The position numbers were made by a program, and so were the translations under genes. Positions 14,944 to 27,591 of a DNA stretch of 64,000 nucleotides are shown piece after piece (within the stretch, counting starts at the first letter, position 1; each line of letters begins with the position of its first letter). Location of the stretch: contig JANQNY010000053.1 in the NCBI GenBank assembly GCA_028279345.1, positions 1-64,000 of the forward strand, written 5' to 3'. Source of the stretch: Geminicoccaceae bacterium. Its GTDB lineage: Bacteria; Pseudomonadota; Alphaproteobacteria; Geminicoccales; Geminicoccaceae. Under the pieces are notes generated by a model. The model ran no database searches. It was not told the DNA's origin and worked only from the letters and a program-made list of their open reading frames with translations.

Positions 14944-16343
14944 GATGCGGCCTCCGCCCTGCTCGGGATTTCGACGCGCGCCGCGGCTGCCGCCTCGAGC
15001 CCCAGGAGGATGACGGCAGGTCCGCTGATGCCGGCGACGTCGATCGCCTCTGGCAGATCCGCAAGCGTCGTTGCGACACGCTTCTCGTCGGCGCGGCTCG
15101 CGTTCTCGACGATGGTGACGGGAAGGCCGGCGGTAGCGCCGTGCAGCAGAAGCCGGCCGCGGAGGAACCGCGCGGCGCGGACGCCCATATAGATGGCGGT
15201 GACGGCGTCTGGTTGGGCGAGCCGCCGCCAGTCGTGCTCGGCGAAACCTCGCGCGTCGTGGGCCGTGAGGAAGGTCACCTCGCGGTTTCGGCCACGGCGC
15301 GTAAGCGAGCGGGTTAGGCTGGCAGCCGCCGCCGCGGCGCTAGTGACCCCAGGAACGACCTCCACGTCCACCTCCGCCTCCTCCAGCGCGTCGATCTCCT
15401 CGTCGGCGCGGCCGAAGATCAAGGGATCGCCCGACTTGAGGCGCACCACCACCGCGCCGTCGTGCGCGTGCTCAAGGAGCAGCGCGTTGATGTCGTCCTG
15501 CCGCCAGGCGGGGCCACCGGGCGTCTTGCCGACCTCGACGAGGCGCGCCTCGCGGCGCGCGAGCTCGAGAATGACCGGCGCGACGAGTCGATCATGGACG
15601 ACGACGTCCGCCTCGTGCAGGCAGCGCCGGGCTTTGAGCGTAAGGAGTTCGGGATCGCCGGGCCCCGCGCCCACCAGCACGACCTTGCCCCGCTGCGGGC
15701 GCTCAGCGGCAATCCGCGCCTCACGTAGCTTCACGTCGAACATCGCCGCAACAGCCACCTCGCCGCCGTCGGCGAGCGCCGCGGCGCCCCAATCGTCGAA
15801 GTAGGCCGTCCAGAAATCGCGCCGACCGCGGCCGAGTGGCAGCGTCTCGACGGCGTGGCGTCGATCCTGGGCGAGACGCGCCAGCATCCCCAGGTTTGAT
15901 GCCAAGCGCTCTTCGTTCTGCGCCTTGATGCGGCGGGCGAGCACGGGCGCGGCCCCTTCGGTGCCCACGGCCACCGTTACCGGGTCGCGGTCGACGATGG
16001 CGGGCGTGATGAAGCTCGAGGCCTCCAGGTTGTCGACGACGTTTACGAGCGTTCCGACCGCTTCGGCGAGCGCCTTGATCCGCGCGTCCTCCACCGGATC
16101 GGCCGTTGCCCCGTAGACGAGCCGCGCAGCCGCCACGTCCTCAGGCGCGACGGATCGCGGCTGCCAAACGAGGCGTCCCTCGGCATGCCACCGATGGATT
16201 TGCTCACAAGCCTCAGCAGCCAGCACGACGATCTCGGCTTCGGTCTTCATGAGAAGGCGGAGCTTCGCGACCGCGGTCTCGCCGCCGCCGGCAACGACGA
16301 CCCGCTGGCCCCGGAGATCGAGGAAGATGGGAAAGTGCCGCAT
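14940..16343 (-). CDS. cysG: Siroheme synthase (trifunctional CysG)
   Basis: Makes siroheme for sulfite reductase from uroporphyrinogen III. The 467 residues contain both expected modules. An N-terminal precorrin-2 dehydrogenase/ferrochelatase begins with VVVAGGGETAVAKLRLLM and includes TLVNVVDNLEASSFITPA. From about residue 215 a SAM-dependent uroporphyrinogen C-methyltransferase follows (VVLVGAGPGDPELLTLKA, DVVVHDRLV, RLKSGDPLIFGRADEE). It is the first gene of the minus-strand sulfur operon and faces away from the Lrp-type regulator at 16664. Confidence 0.95.
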   Translation of the reverse strand: MRHFPIFLDLRGQRVVVAGGGETAVAKLRLLMKTEAEIVVLAAEACEQIHRWHAEGRLVWQPRSVAPEDVAAARLVYGATADPVEDARIKALAEAVGTLVNVVDNLEASSFITPAIVDRDPVTVAVGTEGAAPVLARRIKAQNEERLASNLGMLARLAQDRRHAVETLPLGRGRRDFWTAYFDDWGAAALADGGEVAVAAMFDVKLREARIAAERPQRGKVVLVGAGPGDPELLTLKARRCLHEADVVVHDRLVAPVILELARREARLVEVGKTPGGPAWRQDDINALLLEHAHDGAVVVRLKSGDPLIFGRADEEIDALEEAEVDVEVVPGVTSAAAAAASLTRSLTRRGRNREVTFLTAHDARGFAEHDWRRLAQPDAVTAIYMGVRAARFLRGRLLLHGATAGLPVTIVENASRADEKRVATTLADLPEAIDVAGISGPAVILLGLEAAAAARVEIPSRAEAAS

Positions 16344-16663
16344 AAGGCGTCACCCCGGCCACATGAGCTTGAGCGCAGCTCCGTTCGGTGCGGCTTCAAG
16401 TGCGGCGGCCGGGGCTGGCGGCGCCGACAGTGCACCTGCCACGGAGCGATCGAATCGCCTCTTGTCCATGCCCCAGATGTCGGTGAACAGCGTTCCATGC
16501 ATGCCGGCGCATCACCCTTCGAGCCGTGCAAAGAAGCTGGATCAGTGAATGATTTTCTATAGAACACAATGATCCTGCGGGCTCGTGGGGAGGTTGTTTC
16601 GCTTAGAGCCACTCCTGGCTGACCGCTGTTCTTGAAGCCGCCACAGATGTGCGAACACTCGCC
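16344..16663. other. Divergent promoter region between cysG and the Lrp-type regulator
   Basis: These 320 bp carry no gene I can support. The central AT-rich part around 16540-16575 is the likely promoter/operator for one or both flanking genes. Confidence 0.55.
16555..16564. promoter_or_regulatory. TTCTATAGAA palindrome, candidate operator
   Basis: A perfect 10-bp palindrome in the only AT-rich stretch of the cysG/lrp divergent region. It is embedded in GATTTTCTATAGAACACAAT, similar in style to AT-rich Lrp/AsnC boxes. Binding by the adjacent regulator is inferred. Confidence 0.35.
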
Positions 16664-17125
16664 ATGATCGACGACCTCGACCGCAGCCTCCTTCACATGC
16701 TCCAGACGGATGCCGCGGTTTCCTACGACCGGCTGGGGCGACGTCTGGGCCTGTCGAAGACGGCCGTCTGGAACCGGGTGCAGCGGCTCGTCCGCGAAGG
16801 TTACGTCCGCCGGCAAGTCGCGCTCCTGGACGCGGCACGTCTCGGCGTCGGCGAAACCGTCTTCGTCGCCATCCGCACGTCGCAGCACAGTGCCGCGTGG
16901 CTCGACCGTTTCACGAGCGCGATCGACGAAATGCCGGAGATCGTTGAGGCACATCGCCTGACCGGCGATGTCGACTATCTCCTGAAGGTCCGGGTCGCCA
17001 ACACCCGCGCGTTCGACGCTTTCTACAAGCGGCTCATCGAGCGTATCGACCTCTTCAACGTCACCTCGAGCCTCTCCATGGAGACCCTCAAGGAAACGAC
17101 GGAGGTGCCTGTCCCCGGGTTGTGA
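16664..17125 (+). CDS. Lrp/AsnC-family transcriptional regulator
   Basis: A 153-residue feast/famine regulator. The N-terminal helix-turn-helix is visible in YDRLGRRLGLSKTAVWNRVQ, and the C-terminal ligand-binding RAM domain in TGDVDYLLKVRV. It is full length. It is divergent from cysG, so control of siroheme/sulfite reduction by an amino acid or sulfur metabolite is a reasonable inference; Lrp-type genes next to cysG are known from other alphaproteobacteria. The start is ATG 16664, giving the typical MIDDLDRSLLHMLQ beginning. Confidence 0.9.
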   Translation: MIDDLDRSLLHMLQTDAAVSYDRLGRRLGLSKTAVWNRVQRLVREGYVRRQVALLDAARLGVGETVFVAIRTSQHSAAWLDRFTSAIDEMPEIVEAHRLTGDVDYLLKVRVANTRAFDAFYKRLIERIDLFNVTSSLSMETLKETTEVPVPGL

Positions 17126-17501
17126 CCGTGTTTTAGGACCTCGATTCAGGCTCGGGATCGCCAGTGCCACGCGGCGGTCGATGACGCTCTCGCGCTGTCC
17201 GAGCGCCCCGATTTGTAGCCGATCGACGGTGTAGGGATCACAGGCCCAAGTCGAAACGGCGCCGGCGCAGAACGTCCGCTGATCTCGACTTCACGGCCGC
17301 CCACCCGCTCGGTCGCAGGGCCGTCCCCCGCCCCATTTCCGACATCCATCAGCGAGGACCGTTCGACGCCAACGCGATAAAAAAGGCCAGGTTGTCGGCG
17401 CTGACGGCATCGCCGTCGAACGCAACGTCTTCGAAGCTGAACCGGCCCTGGAGGCAGATGGCGTCGGAGATCTCTCGCGCGTCTTGGGCTTCATAAAGCC
17501 A
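17126..17501. other. Intergenic stretch without a recognisable gene
   Basis: These 376 bp lie between the converging ends of the Lrp regulator and the cyclase-FHA gene. Short open frames here have shadow-like composition (Arg/Ser/Pro-rich) and no ribosome sites. I see no clear repeat or RNA gene. Confidence 0.5.
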
Positions 17502-18407
17502 TTACTCGGGGTCCTCGATGAGTTCGAACCTGACCGGCTCCGCGTCGATCGTGTTGGCCACAAGGGCCGGGCTGATCACCCCCTGCTTTGGCAACACCAC
17601 AGTCTCACGCCGAACGAGCATCGGCTGATGCTGCCCGGGCATGTCCACGTATGTGCCCGAGGCGCTTCGGTCCCGCAGACGTGCCCGCCCGTCGGAGAAC
17701 GACACGACTGCATGACGACGTGACACCCAAGGTCGAGGAATTTGGATGTCGCACGCGGGCGCACGCCCGATCGTGGCGGTCTGGCCGTCGCAGCACGTGA
17801 CCGTGCAATCTCGATATTGCATGTGCAGTCGGAGCAACGAGCTGGTTGGGCCGCCGACGAAACCGTAACTGTCTTCGTGGAAGCCCAGCATCGTGATGCG
17901 CGTGTTCAGGTCTTCGCCCGCAGGCTGCAGCGTGAACACGGTTGTCGGCAGGGACTTCCCGCGCAGGCTAAGCCGGTCCAAGGGCAGCAACGTCCGCTGA
18001 TCGCCGGCTGCAAGGCGGTCGACGACGGCCTCGGTGACGAGAAACTCACCAGGGTTTGCTTTGGCGGCCAAACGGGCGGCCGTGTTCAAGACATCACCAA
18101 AGATGTCGCCGCCGGTGGTTGCCACCTCGCCGAAGTTCAAGGCGCCGTGGATCGACACGCCAAACCCTTCAGCGTCGTTGAGCATGTCGCACGCGGCTCG
18201 AAAGGCAGCCGGACAATCCGCAAAGACACAAAGCAGATCGTCGCCGCGGCTCCGCAACCGCGTCCCTCCGACTGCCGCCGCCAATTGCTCCAGCCCATTC
18301 AAGCTCTCGACTATGCAACGTGCCGCCTTCTCGTCGCCGACCCGCGCGTACAACGACATGCTGTCCGAAATGTCGGCGAGGAGAACTGCCGTTTCGTGAA
18401 CCTGCAT
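17502..18407 (-). CDS. Class III nucleotidyl cyclase domain fused to an FHA domain
   Basis: A 301-residue signalling protein. Residues 5-165 are a class III adenylate/guanylate cyclase homology domain: AVLLADISDS with metal Asp12, RGDDLLCVF with the second Asp (56/57), and DVLNTAARLA with the transition-state Asn108 and Arg112. So it may be catalytically active. Residues about 195-265 are a forkhead-associated domain with IGRAPACDIQI and VSRRHAVV, which binds phosphothreonine. There is no membrane segment. It is divergent from a Ser/Thr kinase locus, so the kinase or its target probably supplies the phosphothreonine ligand. The cyclic nucleotide made, if any, is not determined. Confidence 0.85.
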   Translation of the reverse strand: MQVHETAVLLADISDSMSLYARVGDEKAARCIVESLNGLEQLAAAVGGTRLRSRGDDLLCVFADCPAAFRAACDMLNDAEGFGVSIHGALNFGEVATTGGDIFGDVLNTAARLAAKANPGEFLVTEAVVDRLAAGDQRTLLPLDRLSLRGKSLPTTVFTLQPAGEDLNTRITMLGFHEDSYGFVGGPTSSLLRLHMQYRDCTVTCCDGQTATIGRAPACDIQIPRPWVSRRHAVVSFSDGRARLRDRSASGTYVDMPGQHQPMLVRRETVVLPKQGVISPALVANTIDAEPVRFELIEDPE

Positions 18408-18678
18408 CCTATTCCTGTCGTGTCCTCGACGTGTTCGATCGGGCCGGGTCCTCGGCGCATAAGTCCGCGGATCGGCGTCGGCGACGATGCTGCCTCAGGA
18501 ATGCTCCCTGCATCTCCGAGTTGCTCGGTGTCCCGGCCACAGCGAGAGCGCGTGGGCGGCGGCCGTTGCGCGCCTCGCCGCTAGCGACGTATATTGCCAG
18601 AAATCCAGAGTTTCTGCACGGTGGAGAAAGCTCTTGCGCCGTGGTTGTTCAGCGCAGAGCGACGCGGGGAGAACACGT

Positions 18679-19161
18679 ATGCATAGTGAGCTATGGCAAA
18701 AGTTGCTGCGCGTGTGCGTTCCTTTGGTGGCGCTTGGCGTTCTTGGGTCGCCCCCGCCGACGGGTGTCGCGGCTGGAGAGATGCCCAACGCCTGCCCCCG
18801 TGACGGCTGCGACGTACGAATTCTCGCGGTCGAGCCCGCCGATGGCGAACTTGCCGTCACGTTCGAGTCGAACTTCACCCCGGACGTCTCGAAGAACCAC
18901 TTCCACGTCTGGTGGGGTGATCGGTTCGACGTCAAGCAGGTCGGTCGGGGCGCTGGCCCAGAACACGGCGTCGTCCAAGGCGATTGGCATCGCCACGACG
19001 ATTACCCCGTCTACGTGACGCGCGAGGCGGCGTCGACGAGCCTGCGCGAAGACACGACCACGCTCTGCGTTGCCGCCGCGGATCGCAATCATCACATCAT
19101 CGACATCGATGTGTATGACTGTGTCGATGTAGCCGACCATCTGGAGGACGCGAGCTCGTGA
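18679..19161 (+). CDS. Small secreted protein upstream of the kinase-STAND gene
   Basis: A 160-residue exported protein. The signal peptide KLLRVCVPLVALGVLG ends near GVAAG, giving a mature domain of about 127 residues. It contains two N-terminal cysteines (ACPRDGC), a central NHFHVWWGD, the His-rich GDWHRHDDYP and a late DVYDCVD. The His/Asp/Trp clusters could bind metal. I do not recognise the family. Its stop codon is immediately followed by the ATG of the 1481-residue kinase gene, so the two are co-expressed. It may be an extracellular ligand or sensor for that pathway; this is inference. Confidence 0.75.
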   Translation: MHSELWQKLLRVCVPLVALGVLGSPPPTGVAAGEMPNACPRDGCDVRILAVEPADGELAVTFESNFTPDVSKNHFHVWWGDRFDVKQVGRGAGPEHGVVQGDWHRHDDYPVYVTREAASTSLREDTTTLCVAAADRNHHIIDIDVYDCVDVADHLEDASS

Positions 19162-23607
<4,446 letters not shown>

Positions 23608-23917
23608 GCCGTGCGTTTGGGCCCGTTGCCGGCGTCTCGGAGCGCGCGACCTGCTACATTTCGCCGAGGGCGGTCTGCCGCGAGGGCGCGCGATATGGTG
23701 CGCTCAAATGCCGGTCCGCTCATTTCGGACATCGCGCTGGGTTCGTAGCCCAGATCGTCTCGGACGCCGGCTGACCTTGCCCCCTTGTTGCCCTCGCTAT
23801 GGGTCAGAGGACGTTGGGGTTCTGGTTCGTGTCGACCCGGTTGGCCAAGGCTTGAAGCGCGGGATGTTCTTCGAACGCGCGAGCTCAGCCCGCTGCCGTT
23901 GACCACGCCTTTGACCC
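23608..23917. other. Intergenic stretch between the kinase gene and iolG
   Basis: These 310 bp separate two converging units. I see no supported gene, RNA or clear terminator; open frames here overlap the flanking genes or lack ribosome sites. Confidence 0.5.
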
Positions 23918-24913
23918 TCACTCGGCCGCCAAGCTCACGATGCGCTGCTCGATGTGCGCGAGCGACGCGGCGTCCGCCAGGGTCTGCGCGCGTAAGCCGT
24001 CGAGGATGGTCGGCGACGGCGTGCTGCCCTCCACGACGGCGCCGACGAACGCGGCCATCTCGCCGAGATAGGCCCCGCTATAGCGTTCGAGGAAGAAGTA
24101 CTGGGCGGCCGCGCGCCTGAAGCCTGCCGCGTCCGCCAGCTCGACCGTGCTCTCGAGCTGGTTGTCGGCACGGAGCAACCCCTTGGAGCCGTGGACCTCG
24201 ACCCGTTGATCGTAGCCGTACGAAGCGCGTCTGGAGTTGGAGATCTGACAGATGCGGCCCGATGCCGTCGTCAGCAGCACTGCTGCCGTGTCGATGTCGC
24301 CGGCCTCGCCGATCGCCGGGTCGACCAGCGCCGCGCCCACCGCCTGCACGGTGACCGGTTCTTCGCCCAAGAGGAAGCGCGCCATGTCGAAGTCGTGGAT
24401 CATCATGTCGCGGAACAGGCCGCCCGAGCTCTTGATGTAGGCAATCGGCGGTGGAGCCGGGTCGCGCGAGAGGATCGTCACGATCTCGACTTCGCCGATC
24501 GCGCCGTCACGGATCCGGCGTTGCAGTGCCGCAAAATGCGCATCGAAGCGCCGGTTGAACGCCGTCATGAACGGCACACCTGCAGCCTCCACCGCCGCGA
24601 TGCAGTCACGAATGCGATCCGTCGACAGGTCCACGGGCTTTTCGCAGAAGATCGCCTTACCGGCGACTGCCGCCTTGTGGATCTGATCGTAGTGCGTGTC
24701 GGTCGGCGTGCCGATCACCACGGCATCGATGTCGTTGGCGGCGAGGATCGCGTCCGTGCTGCGCACCTCGGCGCCCGACGTGGCGGCGAGTGCGGCGGCC
24801 GCCTCGGGAACGGCGTCGGCCACCGCCACGAGCCGTGCGTCATCGAGGGCCCTGAGGCTCCGAGCGTGCACCTGCCCGATCCGCCCGCAGCCGAGAATCC
24901 CGACGCTCAACAT
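23918..24913 (-). CDS. iolG: myo-Inositol 2-dehydrogenase (Gfo/Idh/MocA family)
   Basis: Oxidises myo-inositol to 2-keto-myo-inositol with NAD. The 331 residues have the Rossmann start SVGILGCGRIGQVHARSL, the family motif CEKPVDLS with the catalytic lysine, and SSGGLFRDMMIHDFDMARFL with the Asp and His of the active site. Length and motifs fit IolG closely. ATG 24913 lies seven bases inside the end of the aldolase gene; the much longer open frame upstream overlaps the aldolase and is not real. It is the last gene of the iolD-C-B-J-G operon. Confidence 0.9.
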   Translation of the reverse strand: MLSVGILGCGRIGQVHARSLRALDDARLVAVADAVPEAAAALAATSGAEVRSTDAILAANDIDAVVIGTPTDTHYDQIHKAAVAGKAIFCEKPVDLSTDRIRDCIAAVEAAGVPFMTAFNRRFDAHFAALQRRIRDGAIGEVEIVTILSRDPAPPPIAYIKSSGGLFRDMMIHDFDMARFLLGEEPVTVQAVGAALVDPAIGEAGDIDTAAVLLTTASGRICQISNSRRASYGYDQRVEVHGSKGLLRADNQLESTVELADAAGFRRAAAQYFFLERYSGAYLGEMAAFVGAVVEGSTPSPTILDGLRAQTLADAASLAHIEQRIVSLAAE

Positions 24914-25758
24914 ACCCCTTCCTCCGCCTTTGTGGGCTTGAGCGCACGGATGGCCGCTCGCGCCGCTGCCATGACCGGGTCGTGGGTCTGCTTGAGGATC
25001 GCCACCCGGTCGAAGGTCGTCGGCTCGGCATCGACGGCGGCACGCAGCGCCGTGCCGAACGCCATGCGCAGCTCGGTGCCGACGTTGAACTTGCAGATCT
25101 TCGAGCCGCGGGCGAGGGCCGTGCGCTGGGCGAGCGGCACGCCCGAGCCCCCATGGATCACCAACGGCACGTCGGTGACCGCCTCGATCGCGCGGATGCG
25201 GGCCTCGTCCAGACCGCCTTCGTGGTCTTGCTGGAGGTGGACGTTGCCGACGGAGATTGCCATCGCGTCCACCTTGGTTGCCTTGGCGAAGATTGCCGCC
25301 TCCGCCGGGTCGGTTCCGGCCGAGGCCGCGCCGCCGGCATAGCCCACGAAGCCGATCTCGCCCTCGCAGGAGATGCCGGCCGCATGCGCCAGCTCGGCGA
25401 TTGCGGCTGTCTCGTCGATGTTCTCCTGCAAGGGCTTCTTCGAGCCGTCGAACATCAGCGAGGTGAAGCCGCAGTCGAGCGCAATCCGACACTCGTCCGC
25501 CGAGTAGCCGTGGTCGAGGTGGGCGACCACCGGCACGCTCACGCTTTCCCCCAGATAGCGGAACATCTTGGCGAGCACCGGCAGGGGCGTGTGCTCGCGA
25601 CAGCTCGGGCCGGCCTGCAGGATCACGGGCGCATCCTCGGCCTCCGCGGCCATGGTGTAGGCGCGCATATCCTCCCAGCCGAGGCAGACGAGGCCGCCCA
25701 CGGCGTAGCCGCCCTGCAGCGCCGGCTGCAGGACCTCGGCGAGCGTCGCGAGCGTCAT
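24907..25758 (-). CDS. iolJ: Class II aldolase, probable 2-deoxy-5-keto-gluconate 6-phosphate aldolase
   Basis: A 283-residue class II fructose-bisphosphate-type aldolase. Zinc and substrate motifs are VVAHLDHGYS, CEGEIGFVGY, AISVGNVH and VIHGGSGV. Inside an iol operon the expected reaction is cleavage of 2-deoxy-5-keto-D-gluconate 6-phosphate to dihydroxyacetone phosphate and malonate semialdehyde, the IolJ step. Substrate is inferred from context, since fructose-bisphosphate aldolase paralogues look alike. The ATG overlaps the iolB stop by four bases. The downstream malonate-semialdehyde dehydrogenase (iolA) is not in this window. Confidence 0.85.
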   Translation of the reverse strand: MTLATLAEVLQPALQGGYAVGGLVCLGWEDMRAYTMAAEAEDAPVILQAGPSCREHTPLPVLAKMFRYLGESVSVPVVAHLDHGYSADECRIALDCGFTSLMFDGSKKPLQENIDETAAIAELAHAAGISCEGEIGFVGYAGGAASAGTDPAEAAIFAKATKVDAMAISVGNVHLQQDHEGGLDEARIRAIEAVTDVPLVIHGGSGVPLAQRTALARGSKICKFNVGTELRMAFGTALRAAVDAEPTTFDRVAILKQTHDPVMAAARAAIRALKPTKAEEGVC

Positions 25759-26597
25759 TTGAACTTGGCCACCATGTCCATGATGCCCGGGATGGTCTCG
25801 AGCTGCGCGGCGTGGGTGGGCTGGAAGTACTGCGTCAGGCTGCGTTGGCTGAGCCCGCCCAGGATCGTGAAGTAGTACATCTCGTAGCCGGGCAGGACGG
25901 CGCAGGGGTGGTAGCCCTTGTCGATCAGGAACGTGGACCCGTCGACCACGTGGAAGGCGTCGCCCGGCTCGTTGTCGACGCGTTGGAGCATCTGCAGTCC
26001 CGAGCCGTAGGCGGGGCGGAAGCGGAAGTTATAGGTCTCGTCGTGGCGGGTCTCGTCCGGCAGGCGGTCCGTATCGTGCTTGTGTGACGGAAAGCCGGAC
26101 CAGCCTCCTTCGCCGACCGTGAAGAGTTCGGACACGAGAAGACGACCGACGCGGTCGTGGTAGGCGGCACCGAGAATGTGTTTGATCTTGCGATGCGTTT
26201 TCGTGTCGTCGGAACCGTACTGCACGACATCGAGCTCATGGGCGCGGACGGCGAAGGGTTTCAGGACGGTGTCAAACCTGGCGCCGGCGACGAAGACCTC
26301 TGCGGCATCCGTCCGGCACGTGAAGCGGGCGCTTGTGTCGGTGGGCACGTAGACGCCCTCGGGATCGCCGTCCCAGACGTCTCTGCGGCGGTTGCCGATG
26401 TCCGCGTAGGTCTCATCCGCGACGTCGACGGTGACCGTGCCCGTCGCCGGCACAATGCAGGTCTCGTAGCCCGGCACCCGATAAGTGAAGTCTTGGCCCT
26501 GCTTCAGCTTGACGATGTTGAAGTAGTTGAGGGGAACCAGTGGGTGGTTCGCGTCGACGATCGGCTCGTTCCGATTGTCGTAGGGCGCGATGTGCAT
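25755..26597 (-). CDS. iolB: 5-deoxy-glucuronate isomerase
   Basis: Isomerises 5-deoxy-D-glucuronate to 2-deoxy-5-keto-gluconate in inositol catabolism. The 280 residues start MHIAPYDNRNEP and show the bicupin-like metal region FPSHKHDTDRLPDETRHDE with its His/Glu ligands, plus YNFRFRPAYGSGLQMLQR and DKGYHPCAVLPGYEMYYF, all typical of IolB. I use ATG 26597; the frame continues upstream over iolC but that part is antisense-like noise. The stop overlaps the aldolase start. Confidence 0.93.
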   Translation of the reverse strand: MHIAPYDNRNEPIVDANHPLVPLNYFNIVKLKQGQDFTYRVPGYETCIVPATGTVTVDVADETYADIGNRRRDVWDGDPEGVYVPTDTSARFTCRTDAAEVFVAGARFDTVLKPFAVRAHELDVVQYGSDDTKTHRKIKHILGAAYHDRVGRLLVSELFTVGEGGWSGFPSHKHDTDRLPDETRHDETYNFRFRPAYGSGLQMLQRVDNEPGDAFHVVDGSTFLIDKGYHPCAVLPGYEMYYFTILGGLSQRSLTQYFQPTHAAQLETIPGIMDMVAKFK

Positions 26598-26610
26598 CGT
26601 CTTCGTCCTC

Positions 26611-27591
26611 TCAGGCCGCGCTCGGCCCCGCATGGGTGCGCATGAACGCGTCGAGCTCGGCGGTCGTCGGCATCGCAGGCGCGCAGCCGACGCGTGCGAC
26701 GACCATGGCCGCCGCCGCCGAGCCGCGCAGAACGGCGTCCTCGACGCTTCGACCCGCGGCGAGCGTGGCGATGAACCCGCCCATGAAGCTGTCGCCGGCT
26801 CCGGTCGGCTTGAGCGCCTCGGTCCGATAGATGCCCGTGCGGAACTCCCGCTCGGGTGTGATCGTGATTGCGCCGCGCTCACCGAGCTTGTTGACGACGA
26901 TCTCGGCGCCGTCCGCTACGAGCGCGCGTGCCTTGTCGAGCCCGCGGTCATAGTCGCCTGCCATGAACCCGAACTCGACGTCATTGCCGATGATGATGTC
27001 GCAGAGCGCACCGGCGCGGGAGTAGACCTCGGCGGCGACCTCGCCCGACGGCCAGCTATAAGGGCGGTAGTCGATGTCGAAGATGAGCGGCAGGCCGGCG
27101 GCCTTCGCCAGGTCGAACGCGCGAAACGTGGCGCTGCGCGAAGGCTCGGCCGCCAGCACGGTCCCGGTGGTGAGGAGGGCGGCGTAGGGCGCATAGTCCA
27201 CCGCCTCGACGTCGTCGATCGTCATCTCGAAGTCAGCCGCACCGTTGCGGTAGATGATTGACTGATGGTCCTCGATGCGGCTCTCGACGACGGCGAGCGA
27301 GGTCCGGGCCTCGCCGCCCACGGGCGTTACGTGCGTGCGATCGACGCCATACTTGTCGAGCTCGTTGAGGCAGAATCGGCCGATGGCGTCGTCGGAGACG
27401 CGGGTGACGAGCGTCGCCCGCCCCCCCAGCTTGGTGATCGCCACGCCGATATTGGCCGACGAGCCGCCGAGAGCGGCAAAGAAGTGCGTCGCCTCCTCGG
27501 TCTTGGTGCCCGGCGGGTCCGGATAGAAGTCCATGCCGGCGCGGCCGATGATGAGGAAGTTGTTGCCGCGCAGGCGCGCAAGGTCCGCCAT
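26611..27591 (-). CDS. iolC: 5-dehydro-2-deoxygluconokinase (PfkB family)
   Basis: Phosphorylates 2-deoxy-5-keto-gluconate. The 326 residues form a single PfkB/ribokinase domain: GRAGMDFYPDPPG near the N-terminus as in IolC proteins, ALGGSSANIGVAITKLGG, and the catalytic anion-hole motif PTGAGDSFMGGF near the C-terminus. Many alphaproteobacterial IolC proteins carry an extra C-terminal aldolase-like domain (DUF2090); this one does not, consistent with the separate aldolase gene in the operon. ATG overlaps the iolD TGA. Confidence 0.93.
   Translation of the reverse strand: MADLARLRGNNFLIIGRAGMDFYPDPPGTKTEEATHFFAALGGSSANIGVAITKLGGRATLVTRVSDDAIGRFCLNELDKYGVDRTHVTPVGGEARTSLAVVESRIEDHQSIIYRNGAADFEMTIDDVEAVDYAPYAALLTTGTVLAAEPSRSATFRAFDLAKAAGLPLIFDIDYRPYSWPSGEVAAEVYSRAGALCDIIIGNDVEFGFMAGDYDRGLDKARALVADGAEIVVNKLGERGAITITPEREFRTGIYRTEALKPTGAGDSFMGGFIATLAAGRSVEDAVLRGSAAAAMVVARVGCAPAMPTTAELDAFMRTHAGPSAA

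Noticed and set aside
24914..25492. N-terminal extension of the iolG frame
   Set aside because: It overlaps the aldolase gene and reads as low-complexity Arg/Gly sequence; IolG begins at ATG 24913.
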